From: DAOTVS01 sp034436375 | Lineage (GTDB): Bacteria > Chloroflexota > Anaerolineae > SpSt-313 | Assembly: GCA_034436375.1 (NCBI GenBank) | Contig: DAOTVS010000112.1 | Span: 1 to 17,778 of the forward strand | Direction: 5' to 3' | DNA length: 17,778 nt | Shown here: positions 1 to 7,955 of the stretch, piece by piece | Position numbering within the stretch: the stretch's first letter is position 1 | Layout of the letters: each line of letters opens with the position of its first letter | The notes under the pieces: generated by a model | Databases searched by the model: none | Seen by the model: only the letters and a program-made list of their open reading frames with translations | Told to the model about the DNA's origin: nothing | Position numbers and translations under genes: made by a program

Positions 1-1
1 C

Positions 2-1201
2 GAGGCACTGCGCAAGAGCGCACTCCTCGATCTGCTGCCCGTGAACCCATCAGCGGGGCCCCTGGGGCTGCAAGAGATGCTCCTCGCGGCTATCGATGCC
101 CTGAAGCCGGCTGCAGGTACGCCGCGGCAGTCCACAGCGTGGCGCACCCATCACATTCTGTTCACCCGCTACGTGCAGCAGTTCCCCCAGAGCGAGGTGG
201 GCAAGACTCTGGGGCTGAGCCCACGGCAGATGCGGCGGCAGGAGAGCCTGGCCCTACATATCCTGGCTGGTCAGTTGTGGACGCTCTATGACCTGGAGCA
301 TCGGGCCATCGGCTGGCATCCCTTGCGTGCTGTCGCCACTCGCCCTTCCGATACCTCTAGCGCCGCCCTGCCAGGGCTTGATCAGGAACTCGATTGGCTA
401 GGCAGCACGGTCCCCAACGAATTGGTGGAGGTCGCCAGCATGATCGGCCCGCTCCTGCGTACAGCCCGACCTATGGCGCAGGATGTTGGCGTGACGCTGA
501 CCAGTGCAGTTCAGGCGGGGCTGCCCCCAGTAGTGGCGCAGCGTGCTTCATTGCGGCAGGCCTTACTGAGCTTGCTTGCGGTGGCCATACGTCGTGTGCC
601 CGGGGGGCAGGTGGATGTGACTGCTGGAACCCGGGGCGGGCGGGTCTACATACAAATTCTAGCGACAGCGCCCAATGCAGCCGGGGATCTATCGCTCGAA
701 GACGAGGTCGAAACCATGGAGTTGGCCCGCCGCTTGATCGGGCTTTCGCGGGGAGACCTGGAGCTTGTTCCCCCGCTAGGTGCAGGGCAACCTCCAGTCC
801 TTCGGCTGGCGCTGCTGGCCAGTGCTCAGCAGACGGTGCTGGTCATCGACGATAATGCGGATGCCCTACAGCTTTGCGAACGCTATCTTGCCGGCAGCGG
901 TTATACCTTCGTCGGCACGCGCGATCCAGGCCAAGCGCTGGCAATAGCCCGCAGAGTAACGCCACGGGCAATCGTGCTGGATGTCATGCTGCCGGGCATC
1001 GATGGCTGGGAGCTTTTGGGGCGCCTGCGCGAACACCCAAAACTACATGATGTGCCGATTATCGTCTGCACGATTCTGCCGCAGGAGCATTTCGCTCGGA
1101 CTCTGGGTGCCAGCGCCTTTCTGCGCAAGCCGATCATCCGGGCGACGCTGCTGCAGGCGCTGGACGGCTGTTGCCGTCCGCCGGCGCCAGGAGTCGTGTG
1201 A
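2..1201 (+). CDS. Response regulator with N-terminal HTH, degenerate HATPase-like middle and C-terminal receiver domain (5' partial)
   Basis: The reading frame is open to the left edge (codons from base 2, no stop), so the gene probably starts upstream; the GTG at 41 is only the first possible start inside the window. The N-terminal part contains a sigma-70 region 4-like HTH (RYVQQFPQSEVGKTLGLSP, followed by RQMRRQ). The middle aligns by eye with a histidine-kinase ATPase domain, but the N-box asparagine and the DxGxG loop are missing (SLLAVAIRRVP; TAPNAAG), so ATP binding is doubtful. The last ~120 residues are a canonical CheY-like receiver: VIDDN acidic pocket, phospho-acceptor Asp at 980-982 in VLDVMLPGIDGW, and a KP motif (FLRKPI). 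Most response regulators have the receiver first and the DNA-binding domain last; here the order is reversed. The 3' end overlaps the convergent hybrid kinase by 68 bp, suggesting a partner pair. The receiver is certain; DNA binding is inferred. Confidence 0.8.
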   Translation, partial: EALRKSALLDLLPVNPSAGPLGLQEMLLAAIDALKPAAGTPRQSTAWRTHHILFTRYVQQFPQSEVGKTLGLSPRQMRRQESLALHILAGQLWTLYDLEHRAIGWHPLRAVATRPSDTSSAALPGLDQELDWLGSTVPNELVEVASMIGPLLRTARPMAQDVGVTLTSAVQAGLPPVVAQRASLRQALLSLLAVAIRRVPGGQVDVTAGTRGGRVYIQILATAPNAAGDLSLEDEVETMELARRLIGLSRGDLELVPPLGAGQPPVLRLALLASAQQTVLVIDDNADALQLCERYLAGSGYTFVGTRDPGQALAIARRVTPRAIVLDVMLPGIDGWELLGRLREHPKLHDVPIIVCTILPQEHFARTLGASAFLRKPIIRATLLQALDGCCRPPAPGVV

Positions 1202-3359
1202 GCGCTTCGATGCTGGCGAGGACCTGGGGAACGGTTAGCCCACCGCCGCGCATCACGGCCAGCGTGTCGCTGACCACGGGCTGCCCCGTCGGGTCGCAGG
1301 CTGAAACCAGCACTACAGGGATCGTGTTGAGCAATGGGTCCTGCTTCTGAGCCTCCAGGAAGGCAAAACCATCCATATCGGGCATGACCAGGTCCAACAG
1401 AACGGCATCTGGATGGTCTTCACGTAGTACCTTCAGTGCCTCACGGCCATTCGGAGCCGTGAGCACGCGGTAATCTCGCCCGGCAGAGTTTAGCATGCGC
1501 CAGAACAACTGCAGGGCCTCTGGCTCGTCGTCGACAATGAGGATAGTATTGCCGGCCAGACTCAGACGGTCGAGCGTCGACAGCAGCACTTCACGCGAGA
1601 TGGGTTTGACCAGATAGCCCGCGGCACCAAGAGCCCCAGCCGCGTCAGCAAACCCGGGCAATGAGCAACATACTGCCGGGGTACCATAGGGCAGTGCGCC
1701 GGCCCCTTTCAACTGTGCCAGAAGCTCAGTGACGGGCAGACCGTTGGCTACCAGTGCCTGGGCTGGCGCACGCGCCAGTTCCTGCAGCGCAGCTTCCAGG
1801 GTGGTCACAGGTGCGATCTCCACATCGCTCCTATACCGGGCGAGCAGCCGTGGGAGGACGCTCCCAGGATCAACGACAACCCATCGTGGGCGAAGGCTCG
1901 ATACGGGCGCTAAGGAACGGTGTACCCGCTCTTCGTAGTGCCAATGCGGGTTGAACCACCTCGCGACGCTGTTCTCGGTCGGGGCAACAGACTCGACGGG
2001 CAGACGGAAGTAGAAGGTTGTTCCGACACCCGGTTCGCTCTGAACCCACATGCGGCCCCCATGAAGCTCGACGAAACTCTTGCTGATAGCCAGCCCAAGG
2101 CCTGTGCCTCCATAGCGCCGACGGAGGGAGCTATCGATCTGCTGGAACGGCTGGAAGATTCTTTCCTGGTCTTGTGTCGAGATCCCGGGCCCCGTATCCG
2201 CGACGCTCACCACATAATCATTCCGCTCCTTCCATGCGCGAACATGCACGCCGCCATGCTCTGTGAAACGCCCGGCATTGCTCAGCAGGTTGAGCACCAC
2301 TTCCCGAATGCGTGTCCGGTCGCAGTAGACTGTGGCGTTGGGCGGGATGTCCATCTCCAGGTACAACCCCTTGGATTCGAACAGCGGCTGCACAGCCATG
2401 ACCGCAGCTTCTATGATCTCCAGGAGTTGCACGTGCTCGCGGGTAAGCGCCATTTGCTCAGCCTCGATCTGACTGAGGTCCAGAACATCGTCAACCAGGC
2501 TGGAGAGGTGCTGGCTATTGCGCGCGATGACGCCCAGGTCGGAAAGCAGCGCGGGGGGTAAACGCCGGCCATAAGTGCTGGAGGCATTGACCATCATTTC
2601 ACTAAAGCCAATAATCATATTGAGGGGGGTGCGCAGTTCATGGCTGACATTGGCAACGAACTGCTGTTTTGCTAGCCGGGCCTCTTCGGCAGCCTGGCGC
2701 AGGCCTTGAGTCAGACGATTGAGACGGGCGAGTTGGAGGTTAGCATCAGCCAGGTCCTCGAGAGTCTGCTTGAGCTGTACTTGACTATCGCGGGCTCGCT
2801 CTAGCAGTTGGCGGCTCTGCTCGCAACTGGCCCAGGACCATTCCAAGGTGGTCAATAACGGGCGTAGCGTTAGCCAGATGAGGACCAATGTGCCCCACAC
2901 CTCCAATACCGTCATGGAGCGCAGCCCCGGTGCGAATGCCACATACTGGGGCGGTAGCAGGAGAATCATGATAGTGCATCCCGAGGCTAGCCCAATCCCC
3001 GCGCCGATACTGACCGCGAGCGCTGCCAGCCCCACCGGCAGAGCCAACAGGCAGATAGCAGACCCCAATTGCATCCACATCACTGCGGCCAGGTCCAGCG
3101 CAACCAACCCCAAAAGCAACACCCAGGCCGCAGCACGGTAGCACCACCGTTGGACGCTCCAGGCAGCGCCTACCATGGAGAACAGCGCCAACCCGGTGAT
3201 GACCCCATGCAGCGGCTCGCGCAGATTGGCGGCGTTGGCGACAGAGAGGACGCCGGCAAGGCACAAAATGGGCAAGACCATCCACACGGTCTCATGCTGA
3301 AAGTCACACAGCATCATCAAGTCCGAAGGACCGGATGACCCGGTAGATGGAGTAGACAT
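1134..3359 (-). CDS. Membrane-bound hybrid sensor histidine kinase with pseudo-receiver plus receiver
   Basis: The 741-residue product is a sensor kinase that would autophosphorylate on His and pass phosphate to Asp. I chose the ATG at 3359 because AGGAGG (3368-3373 on the plus strand) sits 8 nt upstream; a longer frame to 3476 lacks such support. Residues ~25-175 hold about five hydrophobic segments with no large extracellular loop, then a coiled coil to ~235. HisKA has H240 in VSHELRTPLN. The HATPase domain keeps the N-box (NLLSNAGRF), G1 (DTGPGI) and G2 (RRYGGTGLGLAIS). Residues ~490-600 look like a receiver that lost its Asp but kept LVKPI. Residues ~603-741 form a second receiver with IVDDE and D656 (LLDLVMPDMDG), but the usual Lys is not evident. 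The N-terminus has no recognisable ligand-binding domain, so the signal is unknown. It is convergent with the preceding regulator. Confidence 0.93.
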   Translation of the reverse strand: MSTPSTGSSGPSDLMMLCDFQHETVWMVLPILCLAGVLSVANAANLREPLHGVITGLALFSMVGAAWSVQRWCYRAAAWVLLLGLVALDLAAVMWMQLGSAICLLALPVGLAALAVSIGAGIGLASGCTIMILLLPPQYVAFAPGLRSMTVLEVWGTLVLIWLTLRPLLTTLEWSWASCEQSRQLLERARDSQVQLKQTLEDLADANLQLARLNRLTQGLRQAAEEARLAKQQFVANVSHELRTPLNMIIGFSEMMVNASSTYGRRLPPALLSDLGVIARNSQHLSSLVDDVLDLSQIEAEQMALTREHVQLLEIIEAAVMAVQPLFESKGLYLEMDIPPNATVYCDRTRIREVVLNLLSNAGRFTEHGGVHVRAWKERNDYVVSVADTGPGISTQDQERIFQPFQQIDSSLRRRYGGTGLGLAISKSFVELHGGRMWVQSEPGVGTTFYFRLPVESVAPTENSVARWFNPHWHYEERVHRSLAPVSSLRPRWVVVDPGSVLPRLLARYRSDVEIAPVTTLEAALQELARAPAQALVANGLPVTELLAQLKGAGALPYGTPAVCCSLPGFADAAGALGAAGYLVKPISREVLLSTLDRLSLAGNTILIVDDEPEALQLFWRMLNSAGRDYRVLTAPNGREALKVLREDHPDAVLLDLVMPDMDGFAFLEAQKQDPLLNTIPVVLVSACDPTGQPVVSDTLAVMRGGGLTVPQVLASIEALTRLLAPADGNSRPAPAAASPG

Positions 3360-3443
3360 GGCATTTGCCTCCTGAAGCAACCATACTGGATGTTGCTCTG
3401 GGACAGAGGATCGTGCCAGAGTGGGGCAGGATTGGGCGAGGGC

Positions 3444-3472
3444 ATTATAGTATCCGTGATGGGTAGCCGCAA
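3444..3472 (-). promoter_or_regulatory. Predicted sigma70-type promoter of the hybrid kinase
   Basis: Read on the minus strand, a perfect TATAAT (3444-3449) lies 17 bp from TTGCGG (3467-3472), which matches only the TTG of the -35 consensus. Transcription would start near 3437, giving a leader of about 78 nt before the ATG at 3359. The -10 is strong and the -35 weak. Confidence 0.5.
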
Positions 3473-3585
3473 ACATGGGCAGATGCGGGGGAGGATTCCC
3501 GCGCCCTGCTGGTCAAGGCCCCCCCGCCCGATCCTGCCCTCATAGGCATTCGTAACCTCGCTTTTACGCGCAGCTAACCTGCAGA

Positions 3586-3594
3586 TGTTATAGT
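3586..3594 (+). promoter_or_regulatory. Candidate extended -10 promoter for the secreted repeat protein
   Basis: TGTTATAGT is an extended -10 element (TGn plus TATAGT, five of six matches). No good -35 lies 16-18 bp upstream, which extended -10 promoters tolerate. It would leave a leader of about 285 nt before the ATG at 3886, so a nearer promoter is possible. Confidence 0.3.
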
Positions 3595-3885
3595 GATCCC
3601 AGATATCTCTGCCGCGTGTTGGCGGGGAGCTCCGGCGCCAGCACCTGCATCGACGCCCATCGTAGCCGCCCTTGCTGAACATTCTGGACCTGGTTGCCAT
3701 GGACGATGCACGCGCTCCCTACAGCCGTTTCCGCCCGTACCGGCGCCATGCGTGTGTGGCCTGGGCCGCTCCCCCGCTTTGCCTCTCAAGCACTGGACCC
3801 CGCCGCACTTCCCAATGCCTCCCGATGCCTGATCGTCACCTGCGTACACGCTATCCTGACCATCATCATCGAAGAGGAGAGATTC

Positions 3886-6800
3886 ATGCAATTCACAGTG
3901 CGCCGACTGGCTTTGACCGCCCTCGCCCTGCTCTCTTTGCTGCTGACCGCCATGGCTCCCGCGGCTGCCCGCTCCCGGAATTCGCCTCTTGCGGCTGATG
4001 ACCCTGCCGTGACGGTGGGCAAAACGGCTTCGGCCGTGAGCGGGTGCCGCCGCTATGAGGCGACCCTGACCGTTACGGGCAATCCTCCCGCCCGCTCGAC
4101 CGATACGGTGCTGGTGATCGATGCCTCCCAGTATATGGGCTATGGCAGCCCCTCCACCTCGCTTGCCTATGCCAAGCAGGCAGCGATAGACCTGGCGACC
4201 CAGATCCTGGCGGATCGCACCAGCCGCGTAGCGGTGGTGAGCTACCGCGACATCGCCACGTTGCGGCTTGGCCTGACGGCAGACCTGCAGGGCGTGAAAG
4301 ACAACATTAACAGCATCGGCCCGTCTGGCAGCTCTAACATGAAGGCGGGCTTTGACAAGGCTGCGACGTTGTTGCAGACCAGCGGCCGCTCGGGGGTGGC
4401 GAGGGCCATCGTGCTGCTGAGCGGCACCTGCGCCAACCGCTCTGACAGTACCTGCATGACCTGGCCTGCTGAACAGACTGTGTGCACCATCGCTGGTTAT
4501 CAGGCCGGCCAGAGCGCACAGGGACAGGGCACGGTCTACACGGTCGGCTTTCTGGGCTATATCCATAGCGCTTACCCTGATTCGGAGGGGGTGGCGCGCG
4601 ATACGCTGCAAAGGGCCCAGAATGGTGGTTATTATGAGACTTATTCGAGCCTGGATACCAGCAGCCTCTATAATGCTATCGTCCATCAGGGAGCACAGGC
4701 GGCGACGGAGGCCGTGGTGACGGATCAGCTCTCGCCCGAGTTTGAGCTGGTGGCGGGAAGCCTCGCTGCCGATGGCGGCACGGTCACAGCCAGCGATGGT
4801 GCGATCACCTGGGATATCGGGGCGTTGGGCAAGCAAACGCTCACCCTGCGGTATCAGGTGACAGCCAGGACCGGCTACCAGGGCGTGTATGAGCTTTCTG
4901 ATGCGGCTACCCTCCGCTATACCAGCGCTGCCGGCGTAGCGGGGCAGAGCCTCGCCTTTCCCAACCCTGGCGTGAGCCTGCCCTATGACCTTTCGGCCAG
5001 CGCCGGCCCCGACCAGACCATCGTGGCCGGCGGCTCGACTGTGCTGGGCGGCGCCCCGGTGGCCGTGGGCGGCATGGGCCCCTACACCTATCACTGGCAG
5101 CCCGAAACCGGCCTCGATGACCCCGCTGCCGCCAACCCGCAGGCCTCACCTTCGGCCACGACGGTCTATACCGTTACGGTCACCGATGCCGCCGGTTGTG
5201 TGGCGAGCGATCAAGTGCTTGTCTCGGTGATCAACAACGTGGCGCCGGAGGCAGCGGACGATAGCGCCTCGACATGCCAGGGGGAGCCGGTAGAGATTGA
5301 CGTGCTGGCCAATGACCGTGCCCTGACAGGCACTCTGGACCCCAGCACCGTCACAGTGACTGCTGGCCCGGACCATGGCTCGGCCACACCAGATGCCCAG
5401 GGGATGGTCACGTATACCCCGGCAGCTGGCTATGCGGGCCCCGATAGCTTCCAGTATACCGTGCGCGATGATCAAGGCACCCTCTCCAACCCGGCCACGG
5501 TCTCGCTCACCGTGTACGGCGGGCCGGTTGTGACCATCGAGCGCAGCGATGACCCCTGCGCCGGGCAGGTTACCCTGCAGGCGCAGGTCTCGGGCGGCGC
5601 GCCACCTTACGAGTACCTCTGGCGTACGGGCGGGCAGACGTTGGCCGAGGGCGATACCTGCTTCCTCACCGGCTATGGCACGGCCGGTACGGTGGACCTG
5701 CAGGTGCGCGATAGCCATGGCTGCGTGACCACGACCGGCGCAGATTATGCCATCAGCCCGCAACTGGCTGTGCAGATCGAGCAGGTCCCAAGTTGTGCAG
5801 GCAGCATCACTTTCCAGGCCAGAGCGCAGGGCGGCGACGGCAGCTATCAATATGCCTGGGAGGTGGGCGACGATGCCCTGTACGATGAGGGCACACTGAG
5901 CAGCCTGACGATCGAGGGTTTCGATCAGGCAGGTACGGTGCAGGTCCGGGTGATGGACGGGCAGGGGTGCGCTGTGACGGCGAGCGACAGCTATGCCCTG
6001 GATCCTGAGCTGGGGGTAGAGGTGACGAGGTCCTACGACCCATGCGTGGGCCGGGTGACCTTTACCGCGGCCGGTAACGGCGGCAGCGGCGGTTACTGGT
6101 ACGCCTGGGACATGGATGGCGATGGGTTTGACGATGGGGCGGGCGCTACACTCACCCTGAGCGGCTACGGCGCTGTGGGCGACGTGCGGGTGCAGGTGAC
6201 CGATAGCCATGGCTGCACGGCTACGGCGAGCGGTGAGTATCGCATCAGCGCGATGCTGACTGCGAGTCTGGAGCGTGCCGACGACCCGTGTGCGGGCCAG
6301 GCTACCTTTACGGCCAGTGCATCGGGCGGTAGCGGCAGCTATCAATATGCCTGGGATGCGGATGGCGACGGCGAGTTTGACGATGGGGCAGGGAGCACGC
6401 TGGCCCTGGGTGGGTATGGGAGCTCCGGCACGGTGTGGGTGCGGGTGACCGATGGCGAGGGTTGCGCGGCGACGGCGAGTGAGACCTACCGCATCGACAG
6501 CCAACTCGAGGTGAGCCTGGCCCTGGACTCGTTGGATGCCTGCTCGGGCCAGGCCTGCTTCAGCGCGACGGCGACGGGCGGCGACGGCCGTTATGCCTAT
6601 CAGTGGGACCTGGACGCCGATGGCACCTATGACGATGCTGCGGGGCTCAGCGCCTGTTATGCCCTGCCCGATGGCGCGCAGACGGTGCAGGTCCGGGTCA
6701 CGGATGGCAAGGGCTGCATAGCATCGGCCGAGCGGGCGGTGACCGTGGCGGCACCGGCCCCACAGCTCGCCGCCAGCATGGCGGCCAGCCTGCCACGAGT

Positions 6801-7914
6801 GCACGGCGGCGATTCGGTTGTCTACAGCTATGCCGTCACCAACACAGGCGCCTGCCCGCTCCTGCAGGTGGCGCTCGACGATAGCCGGCTCGGTCCGATC
6901 GCTCTGAGCGGCCTGACGGACGAGGACGGCGACGGTGCGCTCAATGACCTGGCTGCCGGCGCCCGAGCGACGGGCACGGCGCAGGCGGTGATCACCGCGA
7001 GTGTGTCCAGCACAGCTATGGCCCGGGGCGAGAATGCGCGCGGCGTCCAGGCCGTGGCGCAGGCTGAGGCCAGTGTCGACGCAATTTACCCCTGCCTCGA
7101 CGTGCAAATCACGGGCCCGACCAACGCTTATGAGGGCGATGTGATTACCTGTGCCTACACTCTGCGCAACTGCAGCGCCGATGCCGCGCTCACAGAGGTG
7201 ATTGTGAGCGATGGCGCCTCGGGCGGGGTGCTCTGGGGGCCGGGGGACCTGCCGGCTGGGGCGGCGGTGAGCTTTGCCGCAGCGGCTGAGGTGCCCAGGG
7301 GCGCGCCCAACCCGCTGGTGTGTACGGCGGTGGCGCGCGGCCTGGATGCCCTGGGGATGGAGATTCATGCCCAGGCCCGGCACTCGCTCGCTGTGCTGCG
7401 GCCCCTTGGCTATGTGTTCTGGGACCAGGATGGCGATGGCCGGCGCGGCGCGGGCGAGCCACTCTTGGGCGGCTGGCGTATCTACCTGCTCCGGCAGGAT
7501 GACCCCGCTACCTGCGAGGCGATGACGCTGCAGGATGAGGGGAGCCCGGATTATGGCTGGTGGCTCCCACCCCGGGACCTGCCAGCTGGCGACTATTTGG
7601 TTTCTGAAGCGGAACGCCCAGGCTGGGTAGAGACTTACCCGGCGGGCAGCCTGAGCGTGTACAGCATCCACTATCGGGGCGACGGCGCCTATGATCTGCT
7701 CAGCGCCCGCCCGGACGATTTCGATGGCCTGAGCTTCGGCAATGTCGAGGGCCCGCCCGATCCGGGAGACACCGCCACGCCCACCCCCAGCGCAACGCCG
7801 ACGGCTACCCCCACCGGCACGCCCACCCCCAGCGCAACGCCGACGGCCACACCTTCGGCGACGCCTACCGTTGGGCGCTGGCGGGTTGTCCTGCCGCTGG
7901 TATCCAGGGGATAA
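3886..7914 (+). CDS. Large secreted multidomain surface protein (VWA-like, PKD-like repeats, SdrD-B-like, Thr-Pro linker)
   Basis: The 1342-residue product is probably an exported adhesin or surface-layer-associated protein. The ATG at 3886 follows GAGGAGA and opens a clear signal peptide (MQFTVRRLALTALALL, then a hydrophobic core ending APAAARS); a longer frame to 3694 would bury it. Approximate domains: VWA-like 70-265; DUF11-like 275-350; PKD-like 367-448; cadherin/Big_9-like 450-545 (VLANDRALTG); five PKD/SprB-like repeats of 80-83 residues from 546 to 955, most with a Cys pair (PC near the start, GC near the end); two DUF11-like domains 960-1165; an SdrD-B-like domain 1175-1285 (GYVFWDQDGDG); a Thr-Pro linker ~1290-1328; and a tail ending VVLPLVSRG. 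Repeats 3-5 and other points carry DxDxDG calcium-type motifs. The VWA metal site is degenerate (DASQY, SSN, and SGT instead of a DG). No LPXTG motif is present. Function is inferred from architecture only. Confidence 0.88.
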   Translation: MQFTVRRLALTALALLSLLLTAMAPAAARSRNSPLAADDPAVTVGKTASAVSGCRRYEATLTVTGNPPARSTDTVLVIDASQYMGYGSPSTSLAYAKQAAIDLATQILADRTSRVAVVSYRDIATLRLGLTADLQGVKDNINSIGPSGSSNMKAGFDKAATLLQTSGRSGVARAIVLLSGTCANRSDSTCMTWPAEQTVCTIAGYQAGQSAQGQGTVYTVGFLGYIHSAYPDSEGVARDTLQRAQNGGYYETYSSLDTSSLYNAIVHQGAQAATEAVVTDQLSPEFELVAGSLAADGGTVTASDGAITWDIGALGKQTLTLRYQVTARTGYQGVYELSDAATLRYTSAAGVAGQSLAFPNPGVSLPYDLSASAGPDQTIVAGGSTVLGGAPVAVGGMGPYTYHWQPETGLDDPAAANPQASPSATTVYTVTVTDAAGCVASDQVLVSVINNVAPEAADDSASTCQGEPVEIDVLANDRALTGTLDPSTVTVTAGPDHGSATPDAQGMVTYTPAAGYAGPDSFQYTVRDDQGTLSNPATVSLTVYGGPVVTIERSDDPCAGQVTLQAQVSGGAPPYEYLWRTGGQTLAEGDTCFLTGYGTAGTVDLQVRDSHGCVTTTGADYAISPQLAVQIEQVPSCAGSITFQARAQGGDGSYQYAWEVGDDALYDEGTLSSLTIEGFDQAGTVQVRVMDGQGCAVTASDSYALDPELGVEVTRSYDPCVGRVTFTAAGNGGSGGYWYAWDMDGDGFDDGAGATLTLSGYGAVGDVRVQVTDSHGCTATASGEYRISAMLTASLERADDPCAGQATFTASASGGSGSYQYAWDADGDGEFDDGAGSTLALGGYGSSGTVWVRVTDGEGCAATASETYRIDSQLEVSLALDSLDACSGQACFSATATGGDGRYAYQWDLDADGTYDDAAGLSACYALPDGAQTVQVRVTDGKGCIASAERAVTVAAPAPQLAASMAASLPRVHGGDSVVYSYAVTNTGACPLLQVALDDSRLGPIALSGLTDEDGDGALNDLAAGARATGTAQAVITASVSSTAMARGENARGVQAVAQAEASVDAIYPCLDVQITGPTNAYEGDVITCAYTLRNCSADAALTEVIVSDGASGGVLWGPGDLPAGAAVSFAAAAEVPRGAPNPLVCTAVARGLDALGMEIHAQARHSLAVLRPLGYVFWDQDGDGRRGAGEPLLGGWRIYLLRQDDPATCEAMTLQDEGSPDYGWWLPPRDLPAGDYLVSEAERPGWVETYPAGSLSVYSIHYRGDGAYDLLSARPDDFDGLSFGNVEGPPDPGDTATPTPSATPTATPTGTPTPSATPTATPSATPTVGRWRVVLPLVSRG
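5521..6756 (+). repeat. Five tandem PKD-like protein repeats of about 82 residues
   Basis: Repeats begin near 5521, 5761, 6007, 6253 and 6502. Their shared pattern is a DPC/AGQ-type start, TF.A.A.GG.G.Y.Y.W in the centre, then a GTV.V.V.D..GC end. Repeats 3, 4 and 5 add an acidic DxDxDG segment followed by DDGAG or DDAAG. At DNA level, 24 identical bases join repeats 2 and 4 (5838-5861 and 6333-6356), and 16 join repeats 1 and 3 (5709-5724 and 6201-6216). Confidence 0.85.
7776..7847 (+). repeat. Direct repeat encoding the Thr-Pro-rich linker
   Basis: A 30-nt segment (7776-7805) recurs exactly at 7818-7847, a period of 42 nt or 14 codons. It encodes a Thr-Pro/Ser-Ala-Thr-Pro linker near the C-terminus of the secreted protein. 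Such linkers are often extended and can be O-glycosylated, and they vary in length by slippage. Confidence 0.85.
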
Positions 7915-7926
7915 CGATACTACGTT

Positions 7927-7955
7927 GTAGGGGCAGGTCTCAGACCTGCCCCTAC
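7927..7955. repeat. Perfect 29-bp palindrome, likely dispersed repeat and/or bidirectional terminator
   Basis: Two 14-nt arms, GTAGGGGCAGGTCT and its exact reverse complement, flank a single C at 7941. It lies 12 bp after the stop of the secreted protein and about 48 bp before the stop of the convergent FemX-like gene, so it could end transcription from both sides, although no T-rich tract follows. From memory, GTAGGGGC(A/G)GGT-type palindromes recur between genes in Chloroflexota and some cyanobacteria; the window has only one copy, so I cannot prove it is dispersed. Confidence 0.6.

Larger units (their letters stand above)
3360..3885. other. Divergent intergenic region between the hybrid kinase and the secreted repeat protein
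   Basis: This 526-bp stretch separates two divergent genes. It contains the kinase ribosome-binding site and promoter on the left, a candidate extended -10 element on the plus strand, and the GAGGAGA ribosome-binding site of the secreted protein on the right. Short open frames here run into or over the neighbours, lack convincing ribosome-binding sites and resemble nothing I know, so I call no gene. I see no tRNA or known riboswitch. Confidence 0.6.

Noticed and set aside
1920..2561. A 213-residue plus-strand frame inside the hybrid kinase
   Set aside because: It is antisense to the conserved HisKA/HATPase domains, with no domain of its own.
3694..3885. A longer N-terminus for the secreted protein
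   Set aside because: It would put 64 residues before an evident signal peptide and lacks a good ribosome-binding site, whereas GAGGAGA precedes the ATG at 3886.
3574..5094. A 506-residue minus-strand open frame
   Set aside because: It overlaps the start of the secreted protein and is low-complexity His/Arg/Gly/Ala-rich, typical of a shadow frame.
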